A stretch of DNA of 64,000 nucleotides from Planctomycetota bacterium (lineage in GTDB: Bacteria; Planctomycetota; UBA8742; UBA2392), in NCBI GenBank assembly GCA_019186845.1, contig JABARW010000016.1, positions 28,038-92,037 on the forward strand, written 5' to 3'. The position numbers and the translations under genes were made by a program. Each line of letters begins with the position of its first letter. Position 1 is the first letter of the stretch. Positions 34,201 to 42,876 of the stretch are shown piece by piece. The notes beneath the pieces are model-generated. The model searched no databases. It was given only the letters and a program-made list of their open reading frames with translations, and was not told the DNA's origin.

Positions 34201-35778
34201 ACGCTGGACTTCTGGATCAAGTGGGACTTCCCGGCACAGGGCAGCGATGGGGGCGGCACAAACCCCATCACGGTGTGCATGGGTGAAATTGACCCCGCCA
34301 GCAACAACTTCTCGGGCCTGTTCGGAGCCACCGCATACGGGCGCAGCAACACTCTGCCCTACTCACCTTCCGCAGCCGATACCTCAAGCCTGTCCTTTGC
34401 CCCGGCCAACAGCGGCCTGCGCAATGACCAGTGCGACATTGAGGGTGTGCAGTTCTTCATCTTCAAGGAACCCGGCGGCTACCTGCGCTTTACGCGCCTC
34501 TACTTCTCGGAGGCCTTCGCCCAGGACTTCCCGCAGGGCGTGGGCTACGGCGGCAGCCAGGTTGTGAAGTTCGGCAATGCCATGCGCCGTATCATTGATG
34601 AGGGCGACAATGGCGGCATCAACCAGTACACCGGCACCAATGACATCTGCCCCAAGGGCAATCCCGGCGACAAGGGCTTCATCTACGCCCGTACTGATGG
34701 CTGGGTCAACCTCAACAACCTGCCTTCCACCGTGCCCGCCCTGCGCGTGCACGACTGGCACCGCCTGACGTTGAGCTGGAACTCCAATAACCTCACCCAG
34801 CCCTATGACCTCTGGATTGACGGCCGCAAGATCCCCGTCGAGTTCTACCCCGACAACAATCCGGCCCAGCCCAAGGGCTTCCTCAACGACGGTCACCACG
34901 AGCCCAACGACGGCGTCATGGTGCCCGCCGAAGACCCGGCCCAGACCACCTACCTTTTCTACCGGACAACGTCACGCCTCCTCGAAATCAACCCCGAGGA
35001 TCGCCTGACCATCGGCTGCCTGTTCCGCCGGCAGCTCGATATCTCGGACCAGAACATCTACAACCAGTACTACGTGGAAACCCAGTCATTCGCCAATCCC
35101 TCCACCACCCAGTCGGCGGCTCTGTTCAAGTTCGACGCCAACCTGGTGGCTGTCGCCAACGCCACGCTGGACGACGTGCGCCTCAGCCAGAACACGCTCC
35201 AGCCAAGCTTCCAGGCGGACCAGTTGGCCTGCGCCGCCGGCAGCCGCTACATGCAGCGAAGCGGCGTGAGCATGGGCAACCCTGACGGCTTCTTTGAGCA
35301 GGGCTTCCTGCCCTTCAACCCCAACGGTGCCTCGGGCGCACTGCTCACGGCACCCGTGCGCCTTGGCACCCTGAGCTGGACGGAATACCGTCCCGATTTC
35401 GACCCTTACCTCGGCCAGGGCATCAGTCTCTCCACCTCGGCCCGCGTGGTCGTGCAGTGGGGTGTGTTTGAGGATGTGCGCAAGATCCGGCCCAGCAATG
35501 GCCTCATCAGCTACGCCGATGCCAAGGCCCAGGGCATCATTGATGACCCCAAGGGCGCTTCCACAGGAGACAAGGACTACTGGGCCCGGGGCGGCATTTC
35601 ACTCAACGGTGTCAAACTCAACGCCGGCGATACGGTGGGCACCCTGATGTACCGCGTCTACTTTGTCAGCCCAGACCCCACCAAGGTACCCGTGACCAAC
35701 GTTTCTGCCGTGCTCGATGACATGACCCTGACGGTTCTCACCCCGCCCAGGAAGCTCGCTTTCGTCATCGAGTACTAA
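31216..35778 (+). CDS. giant GspK-like pseudopilin with LamG-like domain
   Basis: 1520 residues. The N-terminus is prepilin-like: a basic leader ending RRG (glycine 18), then TMLVVVLGLLVALFVIG. Like GspK of type II secretion it lacks glutamate at +5 of the would-be mature protein. Residues 30-420 resemble the GspK body, including SPVNINTAPKPVLVAL near 375. From about 985 to 1270 there is a concanavalin/LamG-like fold: YYEGTLDFWIKWDF, then DWHRLTLSW and YDLWIDGRKIPVEFYPDN. The rest is Asn/Gly/Thr-rich extracellular-type sequence. GGAGGAAC upstream fixes the start. GspK caps pseudopili in about 300 residues; this protein is five times longer, so it may be a surface-displayed tip or adhesin. That role is inference. 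Confidence 0.8.
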   Translation: MHKLNRMQRRSIRRSRRGTMLVVVLGLLVALFVIGTSFSYITLAERKASTNYLDRQRALDLSLDGVEYSIARLRAEATRNHYEQLSDKEFEYEPSQRDVDGPSFGLKTLDSRDVRVSWNKASTNTNAGKDAPDLGWIDFNNNGVIDANETGFGGDKMPGNVRPGSRNFLSGVTLFGGEGIRYDTLPREGRTYEGGKSFGASGTYEDLGDYTRVKVIDAASQLNLNNFKGDRLAEVLMVLGYEIDKWVTPGGKGTGKYNPFTGEVVQAVVKTHQETGHFFTNKEQLRPIWDGSSASKRPELYELAMNFVSVNNWRDPNYRDYIEPAAKVVDDQAQNPRGTRLEMELKREGFAVGPNQAGGQDGWPDAQFDAGTGIRSPVNINTAPKPVLVALFAGIEARARLLYFKKASQISEEDRILKDIFGAAPSRLVLGTPDIGRQNNGSYAHLTEAAMTSSGGENQGIFQLVPIGPITSAAGAGNTQAGGQGGDYAAELAQLVIDLRKAAPFTSWQDFDLRFCYQALLGMKSEGRESIRVGDVVNANRNSIIDPGDPVPNQRWLPLAYNCNHPANSLKYTDAAMSQKAFIAWYWKSTVDMIRAALNPNNVVARYNADYPYHQNVDRMDLVKTTAPVCFSSMGMYEVVSQGEILAPTARGMNTVSQDTTAGGAAQARLPVARRQVRTLVEIYSVLRHSSQFDFMGPIDPDAITNAATSSGTTTTRNIAALTRFGTNSGPYSADERDAGAWGDASTSDTNIFPEDTDYLGVKRKGGYNRRTALSRDFGFITQRTEDRTPIQPMQTGLTFHARFNEGLDARSDTNAGVFGLNSASGKTQPNYAFKPLDKDVVFDDFVNTATPRRVDSALVGGGGPNEFANADKGDEATRYATLQRDGVFLRGSAVRERYRFPGALSQFYGSRGKNRPARLKLLRYPNGANIPNNPFDPIMDGADRDQSQVGYGSDANSVRMRLSGDAAPFSGTDNHNQQLQNHRQTKANCPYYEGTLDFWIKWDFPAQGSDGGGTNPITVCMGEIDPASNNFSGLFGATAYGRSNTLPYSPSAADTSSLSFAPANSGLRNDQCDIEGVQFFIFKEPGGYLRFTRLYFSEAFAQDFPQGVGYGGSQVVKFGNAMRRIIDEGDNGGINQYTGTNDICPKGNPGDKGFIYARTDGWVNLNNLPSTVPALRVHDWHRLTLSWNSNNLTQPYDLWIDGRKIPVEFYPDNNPAQPKGFLNDGHHEPNDGVMVPAEDPAQTTYLFYRTTSRLLEINPEDRLTIGCLFRRQLDISDQNIYNQYYVETQSFANPSTTQSAALFKFDANLVAVANATLDDVRLSQNTLQPSFQADQLACAAGSRYMQRSGVSMGNPDGFFEQGFLPFNPNGASGALLTAPVRLGTLSWTEYRPDFDPYLGQGISLSTSARVVVQWGVFEDVRKIRPSNGLISYADAKAQGIIDDPKGASTGDKDYWARGGISLNGVKLNAGDTVGTLMYRVYFVSPDPTKVPVTNVSAVLDDMTLTVLTPPRKLAFVIEY

Positions 35779-35859
35779 GTCCGCTTTCAACGGCCCTTCC
35801 CGTGGGCCAGTGCGTAGAAGAACAGGCTGGAGTCAGAGCAGGGCCAGGAGGTTGTCAAC

Positions 35860-37722
35860 ATGCTTCGCTTCCGTTTCATCCGCGGCGCGGCTGCGCTTTT
35901 CTGCGTGGCCGCACTGGCAGCGGCAGTGTCGTCGGCACAGGGATTTCCGTCCAGGCGTGTGCGCCCCATGCACACATTCAAGTATTCGGCGGGCAACCAG
36001 CCCTACCTTGAAAATGACCGGGTACTGGTGCGGCGCTTCAACGTTGAGGTTGGCCCGCGCGGCGGCATGCGCATCGTGGGCGAGATCCTCACCGACTTTC
36101 AGGTTGATGCCGGCCGCGGCTTTACGGCCGGGCCCATCAAAAATCTCGAAATCGAGGTCGCCCTGTATCAGGTGGAGGCCGACGGCGACGACAAGCTGGG
36201 CGAGATGATCCCCGGCCAGCGCGTCGTCGCCCGGGTCACCGGCACCGAAGACGGCGGCATGGACGTTGACGGCGCCCCCGTCATCCTGGGTCTGGCACCC
36301 TTTGAAATGCCGGAGCTGGACAAACCCCTGCCGCCCGGCACCTACCGCCTCCAGGCCCGCTGCAACTTCCAGACGCAATCCGAGGAGATCAAGAAAGCCG
36401 TCAAGTGGGTCAAAGACCTCTGGGGCGCGCGCGTTGAGTACGGCCAGAAGGAAATCATCGACCCGGACGATCCGGAGAAGAAGCGCAAGATCATCACGGA
36501 AGTCGAACTCAGCCGGACCTACGTGTGGGACGACCCCAAACTGCACGAGGCCATGTACAAGGAGTTTCTCAACAGCGAGGTTCTCATCTCTCAGGGCACG
36601 CTGTTCATGGGCAACGTGCTGGATCGCGGCGGCCTTCGCCTCACCAAGGACAACGTGCTGTGCCGTGACGATTCGTGGCGCGTGTTCCAGCAGCTTCAGC
36701 TTTACGAGAGCCAGCGCAAGCAGGTCAACGAAATGATGGACACGGACAAGAAGAACAACGACCTGCCCGCCGACGTCAGGAAGCGCCGCGAGAATGACAA
36801 CAAGAGAATCCTCGCCTCCCTCGACAATCTCGAGGCACGTTCGGGCGGAAAAATGGACTCCCGTGAACTCAGCGCCTACAACGCGATGCAGGCCGCGATG
36901 TCCAATATCCGCAAGCGGATCATCGAGTGGGAAGATGATCTGGCCATGAAATACTGGGTGCTGCTCGACGGCGAGCTGTGGTACTCCTGGGCCCGCGTCA
37001 ACCGCCCCGGCTACAACGTCTACCGCGCTGTGGACATTTCCAACAACAAGAGTGACAAGGAAGAGCGCCTCAAGAAGCTGGACAAGCTCAAGGAAGGCAA
37101 CAACCGAGCCGACCGCGACACCAAGCGCGAGGAGGCCTGGAAGTGGCACCCCGAGGCCGTCAAGAAGATTGCCTTCGAGTACTTCAAGGACAGTGAGGAG
37201 AAGCCCGATTTCGACAGCGAGAAGTACACCCGCGCCGAGGGCAAGTCCATCGTGCTGGAGCCCGCCAAGTGGGCGGCTTACCGCGTGGCCTTCCTGGCCA
37301 AATTTGTACCCCGCAGCGACGAAGTGCTCAAGACGGTGGACGTCAGCCAGAACTATGCCATCCAGAAGTGGGGCGACGCCTACAAGGCCGCGCTGGACGC
37401 CCGTGAAGCCATCATCGCCCACACCTTCTGCTACGAGCTGACCATCCGTACCTTCAAGATCCAGGACAAGAAGGACCGTGAACTGCTCGAAGCCGAAATC
37501 ATGAAGGAGTGGGAACTGGAGGCCGGCACCCAGGAAGAAATCAAGCGCCTGCGCCCCTACTGGATCGCCGCCAAGACTTCTCCCTCAGCCATGCTTGCCC
37601 GCTTCGAACTGGGCATCAAGACCGCCAAGAAGATCGTCTGGATCGACGAACTGGCCTCGCGCTATCGCATCAACAAGGAAGGCCGGCCCGTCCCCGAGCC
37701 CCAACGCTACAAGCACAAGTAA
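35860..37722 (+). CDS. secreted protein of unknown family
   Basis: 620 residues with a signal peptide (GAAALFCVAALAAAVSSAQG). An N-terminal beta-rich part (about 40-165) is followed by a long charged helical region rich in Lys/Glu/Asp/Arg (for example SDKEERLKKLDKLKEGNNR) and a C-terminal helical segment ending YRINKEGRPVPEPQR. No recognised domain or catalytic motif. AGGAGGT seven bases upstream is a strong ribosome site. It lies between the giant GspK-like gene and the PDZ gene on the same strand, with a terminator after it, so it belongs to the envelope cluster by position. Confidence 0.75.
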   Translation: MLRFRFIRGAAALFCVAALAAAVSSAQGFPSRRVRPMHTFKYSAGNQPYLENDRVLVRRFNVEVGPRGGMRIVGEILTDFQVDAGRGFTAGPIKNLEIEVALYQVEADGDDKLGEMIPGQRVVARVTGTEDGGMDVDGAPVILGLAPFEMPELDKPLPPGTYRLQARCNFQTQSEEIKKAVKWVKDLWGARVEYGQKEIIDPDDPEKKRKIITEVELSRTYVWDDPKLHEAMYKEFLNSEVLISQGTLFMGNVLDRGGLRLTKDNVLCRDDSWRVFQQLQLYESQRKQVNEMMDTDKKNNDLPADVRKRRENDNKRILASLDNLEARSGGKMDSRELSAYNAMQAAMSNIRKRIIEWEDDLAMKYWVLLDGELWYSWARVNRPGYNVYRAVDISNNKSDKEERLKKLDKLKEGNNRADRDTKREEAWKWHPEAVKKIAFEYFKDSEEKPDFDSEKYTRAEGKSIVLEPAKWAAYRVAFLAKFVPRSDEVLKTVDVSQNYAIQKWGDAYKAALDAREAIIAHTFCYELTIRTFKIQDKKDRELLEAEIMKEWELEAGTQEEIKRLRPYWIAAKTSPSAMLARFELGIKTAKKIVWIDELASRYRINKEGRPVPEPQRYKHK

Positions 37723-37743
37723 ACCAGACCACCGGCATCGGCC

Positions 37744-37773
37744 AGGGGCGGGGTATCCCGCCCCTCCCTTTTT
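37744..37773 (+). terminator. rho-independent terminator
   Basis: AGGGGCGGG (37744-37752) pairs with CCCGCCCCT (37757-37765), then CCCTTTTT. It separates the unknown secreted-protein gene from the PDZ gene, so the cluster has more than one transcript end. Confidence 0.8.
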
Positions 37774-37855
37774 GGCGCTCACGCCAAAGGCACTCCCCAA
37801 GGAGCCTTCTTGGGCGTATCATCTTTGCCCCGAATTGAGACCAACCGGAGATGCC

Positions 37856-38737
37856 ATGACCGCCACCCGCAACCTGCTCCTGCTCCTCCTCCTGGCCCTT
37901 GCCGCGCCTCTGGCGGCTCAGTCTGACCAGCCCTGGCTGGGCCTGCGGCTGCGCGTCATTGAGAAAGAAGAACGTGAGAAACTGAGGATCGAGAGCGGCC
38001 TGCTGGTGACGCAGGTCAACAAGGGCTCTCCGGCGGAGGCGGCGGGCATAGAAGTCGGCGATGTGGTCCTCTCCGCGGGCGAAAAGAGTGTCAACAGTAT
38101 CGAGGACATGCAGGCCGTGCTGGCCAACAAGAAGCCAGGCGACACCCTCGGCCTGGGCATCCGCCACAAGGACGGCAAGATTGAGCCCATGATGGTGACT
38201 CTGGCCCGCAAAGGCGGCGGCGACGAAGAGTTCAAGGATGACGTTCGTGCCAGGGAACTGCGCGAGGCCATTGAGAAGAAGCGCAAGGAACTCCGGGACC
38301 TCGAAGAAGACCTGCGCAAGCGCCTGGACGACCTGCGCAGCGGCCGCGCCAAAACCGAAAGCCGCCCCACGCCCGCACCCGAGCCCAAGGTCGAAAAGCC
38401 CGAGAGCGCGGAGCCCAAGTCCGAAACCCGCGAGCCCGAGCGCACAGAGGTCAAAGTCAAGCTGGGGGCATCCTTTGCGGATGTGGCTTTGGCAGACGCG
38501 CGCAAGCTGGGCATTGAAGCGGGCATCACCGCCTCCAAGATCACCACGGGCAGCGCGGCCGCCAAGGCCGGCCTGAAGGAAGGCGACGTGGTATACGAGG
38601 TTGGGGGCGAGAAGGTCACAGGCACGGGCCACCTGCGCACGCTGCTGGCCAAGTACAACCCGGGAGACAAGGTCGAGTTCAAGGTGCTGCGCAACGGCAA
38701 GAAGGAGAGCGTGACTATCACGCTTGAGGCCCGTTGA
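37856..38737 (+). CDS. secreted double-PDZ domain protein
   Basis: 293 residues with signal peptide (LLLLLLLALAAPLAAQ). PDZ 1 (about 25-115) reads GLLVTQVNKGSPAEAAGIEVGDVVLSAGE; PDZ 2 (about 205-293) reads SKITTGSAAAKAGLKEGDVVYEVGG and GDKVEFKVLRNGK. Between them is a charged coiled coil (REAIEKKRKELRDLEEDLRKRL) and a Pro/Glu/Lys linker. There is no protease domain, unlike DegP/HtrA. CGGAG at 37846-37850 decides for 37856. The stop overlaps a possible TTG start of the next, GspK-like gene; a periplasmic adaptor that binds C-termini is a reasonable inference, and a PDZ domain is also found in GspC of type II secretion. Confidence 0.88.
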   Translation: MTATRNLLLLLLLALAAPLAAQSDQPWLGLRLRVIEKEEREKLRIESGLLVTQVNKGSPAEAAGIEVGDVVLSAGEKSVNSIEDMQAVLANKKPGDTLGLGIRHKDGKIEPMMVTLARKGGGDEEFKDDVRARELREAIEKKRKELRDLEEDLRKRLDDLRSGRAKTESRPTPAPEPKVEKPESAEPKSETREPERTEVKVKLGASFADVALADARKLGIEAGITASKITTGSAAAKAGLKEGDVVYEVGGEKVTGTGHLRTLLAKYNPGDKVEFKVLRNGKKESVTITLEAR

Positions 38738-38784
38738 ATTCGCCGATTGGCACAACGCGGCGCCGTCCGCGTCGTTCAAATTAC

Positions 38785-40299
38785 ATGGCCCGGAGTCTCC
38801 CTAGACGTGCGTTGAACCGGCGCGGCGTTGCGCTGCTGGTGGTGTTGCTGCTGGTGATGCTGCTGAGCATCATTGTGTGGAGTTTCCAGCGCGATGTCCT
38901 GCGCGAAGTGCTGGTGGCCTCCAATGTACGCGACGACCTGAAGGCCGCTTACCAGGCGCAGATGGCCCTGGTCCGCGGGCAGGCCATTTTGCGGCTGGAC
39001 GACAAACCCGATTACGACAGCCTCAACGAGCCCTGGGCGCAGCCGACGAACTGGAAAGGCGAGACCTTCGGCAACGAGGACTCCAGCGAAACCACAGCCG
39101 GCAGACCCCCCGCCATCTTTATCACGGACGAAGAACGCAAGTTCAACCTGTTGACGCTGATCCGCGGCAGCGAGGCGCAGCGCAAGGCGGCGGCGGAGAC
39201 GCTTTCGAGGCTGATCGAAATCTGCCGGCGCAACGACGAGCGGCTCATGCTCGACGGCGAGTCCAGGAGCGTGCGCCGCCGCAACGATGATCGCGAAGTG
39301 AACACCGAGACACTGGTCAAGAACCTGATCAAGTACCTTGAAGAACGGGCCCGCGAGGACAGCGACAAACTCGAGTTCACGGCACGGGAAAACGACAAGC
39401 CGGACAGCCGCTCGATCAAGAAGCAGTCGCCCTTTCCCATGCTGACGCTGGGTGAGTTGCGCATGATTGAGGGCTGGTCAGGCAAACTCCTGCACGGAGA
39501 GCCGCGGGAGGTTGAAGGCGGCAGCGAGGAGGACTCGCGGGACTACTATGACCTGAACTATCAGGAGCAGTTCGAGGCTCGCAAGAAGTCGGTGGAGAGT
39601 ATCGATGAACGCTCCATGGACCCCCAGCCCATCGGCATCCTGCCCTTCCTGACGCTCTACTCGACGGGTGTCATCAACATCAATACGGCGCCCAGAGAGC
39701 TTCTGCTGGCGCTGAACAAGGACCTGACCTGGGACGCCGTGGACCGCATCATCACGGCGCGCGAACAGGCCCGGCGCGACATAGAAACCGCAGAAGAAAA
39801 CGGGGGCACTCTCCCCGAAGAGGAGGCCGCCCCCACCAACCCCGACGGCACTCCCGCTGAAGAGGAAGACAAGGCCAGCTTCCGCACCCAGGACCTGGCC
39901 ACCTTCAAGGTCTTCGTCACCCGCATCACAGGCGAAGAGAACGGAGCCGTGGAAGGCCTCACAGAGGAGATATTCAACGCCATCAAGCCGCTGCTCACGG
40001 TGCGCTCGCGTGTGTTCATGATCGAGGCCCAGGGCTACAGCGGCAGGATCAGCAAAACCTTCCGCGCCATTTACCGCCGCCAGGGAAGCAACGCGCAGCA
40101 ACCTGCCGGCACGTCCGGCGGGACCACGGGCGGCACCCCCGGAGGTACTTCTGGAGGTACTTCCGGTGGGACCACGGGCGGCACGACGGGGGGAACTTCT
40201 GGCGGCGCCAGCGGCGGCCCCACCATCGACAACGGCCTGCCGCCGGAAACGAAGATCACCCTGACCCTGCTGCTGCTCGACGAAGTCGAGGGGCGCTGA
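38785..40299 (+). CDS. GspK-like type II secretion minor pseudopilin
   Basis: 504 residues. The leader ends RRG (glycine 14) followed by VALLVVLLLVMLLSIIVW, the classic GspK start without glutamate at +5. The GspK body is supported by STGVININTAPRELLLALN near residue 293 and DAVDRIITAREQARR, the helix-hairpin-like element that follows it in the family. The C-terminal part has a run of GGTx repeats (about 440-480) and ends ETKITLTLLLLDEVEG. The ATG at 38785 is used; a TTG at 38734 overlapping the stop of the PDZ gene with GAGG before it is an alternative that adds 17 residues. GspK forms the pseudopilus tip with GspI and GspJ, neither of which is in the window. Confidence 0.82.
   Translation: MARSLPRRALNRRGVALLVVLLLVMLLSIIVWSFQRDVLREVLVASNVRDDLKAAYQAQMALVRGQAILRLDDKPDYDSLNEPWAQPTNWKGETFGNEDSSETTAGRPPAIFITDEERKFNLLTLIRGSEAQRKAAAETLSRLIEICRRNDERLMLDGESRSVRRRNDDREVNTETLVKNLIKYLEERAREDSDKLEFTARENDKPDSRSIKKQSPFPMLTLGELRMIEGWSGKLLHGEPREVEGGSEEDSRDYYDLNYQEQFEARKKSVESIDERSMDPQPIGILPFLTLYSTGVININTAPRELLLALNKDLTWDAVDRIITAREQARRDIETAEENGGTLPEEEAAPTNPDGTPAEEEDKASFRTQDLATFKVFVTRITGEENGAVEGLTEEIFNAIKPLLTVRSRVFMIEAQGYSGRISKTFRAIYRRQGSNAQQPAGTSGGTTGGTPGGTSGGTSGGTTGGTTGGTSGGASGGPTIDNGLPPETKITLTLLLLDEVEGR
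40108..40215 (+). repeat. in-gene GGTx tetrapeptide repeat
   Basis: About eight copies of a 12-base unit coding GGTx (x = Ser, Thr, Pro or Ala) within the GspK-like gene. Codons vary between copies, so selection for a flexible Gly/Thr linker is more likely than recent slippage. Confidence 0.7.
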
Positions 40300-40388
40300 A
40301 CCTATCTGGGAATTCTGGAACCCCACGCCGGTCCCTGCGTCCAAGTAGACGGAGCAGTCCGCCCTTATCCAAGCCTTGGGGTTATGCC

Positions 40389-42761
40389 ATGTACAAGAAA
40401 CTGCTGCTGGGTCTCCTGCTGGCCCTGATTGCCGCGCCGGCCTTTACGCAGGGCATCGTCATCACGATTGAGCCCGAACCTGACGTGCAGCCGCGCCGAC
40501 GCCCGCCGCGTCCGCGCTTTGCGCCCATTGAGGTGCGCAACCACAACGTGGAAACGAACATAGACGGCCAGGGCGCAACCACCACGATCACTCAGACCTT
40601 CTACAACCCCAATTCGATGCAACTGGAAGGGCAGTACCTCTTCCCGCTGCCGGTGGAAGCTGCCATCAACAGTTTTGAAATGACCATGAACGGCAAGATG
40701 GTCAAGGGCGAGCTGCTGGCCGCTGACAAGGCTCGCAGCATCTACGAAGGCATTGTGAGGCAGATGCTGGACCCCGGCCTGCTCGAGTTTGCGGGCCGCG
40801 GCCTGTTCAGGGCCAGCGTGTTTCCGATCCTGCCGCAGCAGGAGCTGACTATCCGCTTCATGTATACGGAGCTGCTGCCCTACGACAGCGGCCTGGTACG
40901 GTTCCGATATCCCCTGCGCACGAAGACCTTCAGCCAGGTGCCTGTGCAGTCCCTCAGTGTGAAAGTGAACATCAAGAGCGAGCAGGCCCTGCAGGCCATC
41001 TACTCGCCCACTCATTCCTGCGAAATCATCCGCAAGGGAGACAAGGAAGCCCTGGTCGGCTTTGAGGCCAAGAACAACCAGCCCGAGGCTGATTTCGAAC
41101 TCTACTTCGGCCATGCCGGAGAGACCGTGGCAGCCAGCGTGATGACCTTCCGCGAAGGCGCCGAGGCGGGCTACTTCCTGGCCCTGCTTACCCCGAAGAT
41201 CAAGCTCTCCGACGACGAGGTCCTGCCCAAGGACGTCATCTACGTGATTGACACCTCGGGCTCGATGCTTGACGACGGCAAGATTGCCCAGGCAAAGAAG
41301 GCCCTGAAGCTCTGCGTCAATGCGCTGGGTGAACGTGACCGCTTCGGCATGGTCACCTTCTCCACGGAGTCCAGGAAGTGGCGCGAGGAACTCTCCGTCG
41401 CCACGCGCGACAACAAGGAAGCGGCCGGTCTGGCCATCGAGAAGATCGAGGCCATGGGCGGCACAAACATCGCCGCGGCGCTCAAGGACGGCCTGGCCCT
41501 GGCGCGCACCAAGGATGAAGTCAAGCGGCCGACCTACATCGTGTTCCTGACCGACGGCCTGCCCACGGTGGAGCAGACGGACGTGCGCCAGCTGGTGAAG
41601 ATGGCCTCGGAGCTGCGCGAGACCCACATGCGCCTGTTTACGTTCGGCGTGGGCTTTGATGTCAACACCTGGCTGCTGGACACCCTGGCCGAGCAAAACC
41701 GCGGCCAGCGCGAATACGTCAAGCCCAAGGAAGACATTGAGGTGAAGGTCGGCAACTTCTACAGCAAGATCGCCTCGCCCGTGCTGGCCGACGTCAAGCT
41801 CAGGATCGACGGCGCCGAAGTCACGGACATCCAGCCCAAGGTCATGCCCGACCTGTTTGCCGGAACGCAGCTGGCCGTGCTGGGCCGTTATGTGAAGCCG
41901 GGCCGCCATCAGGTCATCCTGGAAGGCACGGTCAACGGCCAGAAGCGCGTCTATGAGTACACGCAGGAGTTCACAGAGTCCGCCAACACCAAGGCCTACC
42001 TGCCCCGCATGTGGGCCGTGCGCCGCGTCGGCTTTCTACTCGATCAGATCAACCTCTCGGGCTTCAACAAGGAGCTCAAGGACGAGATCGTGGCGCTGGG
42101 CACGAAGTTCGGCATTGTGACGCCCTACACGAGCTTCCTGGTCGTGGAAGACTCTCAGATTCCCCCGCCTCGCGCCGAGGCCCCCCGTGACGACTCCGGA
42201 TGGCGTGAGCGCCGCGCGGTCGAGAACCGCCCCCAGGGTGATGCTTCGGGCCGCGACGTGGGTATGGGCGGCGGCGGGCGCGCTCCCGGCGCCTCCACGG
42301 GGCGCAACGCGGTCGAAGATTCGGAGGCCAACGACGACCGCCGCTCCAACGACAACGCCGACGGCGCGAGCAAAGCCGACAAGGACGCCACCAAGAAAGT
42401 CGAGGAGAAGGCCCGCGGCGGCGGCTACGCCACCAAGGCCGGCAAGCGCGCTGAAGAACTGAAGAAGAAGGGCTACGATGAGCGTGCCGCACAGGCCATC
42501 GCCGCGGAAAACGTGAAGACCATCGGTGCCCGCACCTTCGTCTGGTCCGACGGCATCTGGCTCGAAAGCGACATCACCAACGGCGAGCTGATCGAGGCTG
42601 AACTGGTGGAGTATCTCTCAGAGTCCTACTTCACGCTGGCCCGCGACACCGAGATCGCCAAGGTGCTGGCACTGGGCACGGAGGTCATTTTCCGCAAGGG
42701 CAAGAAGGTGGTCCGCGTCATCGAAGTTGCGGAGGAGGCCCGGAACGAGGAGAAGAAGTAG
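40389..42761 (+). CDS. secreted VIT and VWA domain protein
   Basis: 790 residues with signal peptide (KKLLLGLLLALIAAPAFTQ). Residues about 45-165 are a VIT domain (QTFYNPNSMQLEGQYLFPL, ADKARSIYEGIVRQMLDP, GLFRASVFPILP). The VWA domain follows at about 275-460 with an intact MIDAS: DTSGSM near residue 287, GGTNIAAAL and FLTDG. A VIT-VWA order is that of inter-alpha-trypsin-inhibitor heavy chains. The C-terminal 180 residues have a charged, Asp/Arg/Gly-rich linker and a small domain ending TEVIFRKGKKVVRVIEV. Ligand is unknown. It is the last gene of the plus-strand envelope cluster and is followed by a strong terminator. Confidence 0.88.
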   Translation: MYKKLLLGLLLALIAAPAFTQGIVITIEPEPDVQPRRRPPRPRFAPIEVRNHNVETNIDGQGATTTITQTFYNPNSMQLEGQYLFPLPVEAAINSFEMTMNGKMVKGELLAADKARSIYEGIVRQMLDPGLLEFAGRGLFRASVFPILPQQELTIRFMYTELLPYDSGLVRFRYPLRTKTFSQVPVQSLSVKVNIKSEQALQAIYSPTHSCEIIRKGDKEALVGFEAKNNQPEADFELYFGHAGETVAASVMTFREGAEAGYFLALLTPKIKLSDDEVLPKDVIYVIDTSGSMLDDGKIAQAKKALKLCVNALGERDRFGMVTFSTESRKWREELSVATRDNKEAAGLAIEKIEAMGGTNIAAALKDGLALARTKDEVKRPTYIVFLTDGLPTVEQTDVRQLVKMASELRETHMRLFTFGVGFDVNTWLLDTLAEQNRGQREYVKPKEDIEVKVGNFYSKIASPVLADVKLRIDGAEVTDIQPKVMPDLFAGTQLAVLGRYVKPGRHQVILEGTVNGQKRVYEYTQEFTESANTKAYLPRMWAVRRVGFLLDQINLSGFNKELKDEIVALGTKFGIVTPYTSFLVVEDSQIPPPRAEAPRDDSGWRERRAVENRPQGDASGRDVGMGGGGRAPGASTGRNAVEDSEANDDRRSNDNADGASKADKDATKKVEEKARGGGYATKAGKRAEELKKKGYDERAAQAIAAENVKTIGARTFVWSDGIWLESDITNGELIEAELVEYLSESYFTLARDTEIAKVLALGTEVIFRKGKKVVRVIEVAEEARNEEKK

Positions 42762-42779
42762 TCCGCGCAAGCCCAATCA

Positions 42780-42812
42780 ACGGGGGGCGGGCCTTGGCCC
42801 GCCCCCCGTTTC
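42780..42812 (+). terminator. strong rho-independent terminator
   Basis: A 14-bp stem, ACGGGGGGCGGGCC (42780-42793) with GGCCCGCCCCCCGT (42796-42809), then TTC. It closes the plus-strand cluster against the convergent sigma operon. Confidence 0.8.
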
Positions 42813-42876
42813 TTGCTTCAGGGCCGGTTGTCTGCAATGGGTCAATAGATGGCCGCAATGCGCCTGACGCTGCAGC

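Noticed and set aside
40108..40215. GGTx run as a CRISPR or satellite array
   Set aside because: It is in frame within a coding region, with varying codons and no spacers; a protein linker.
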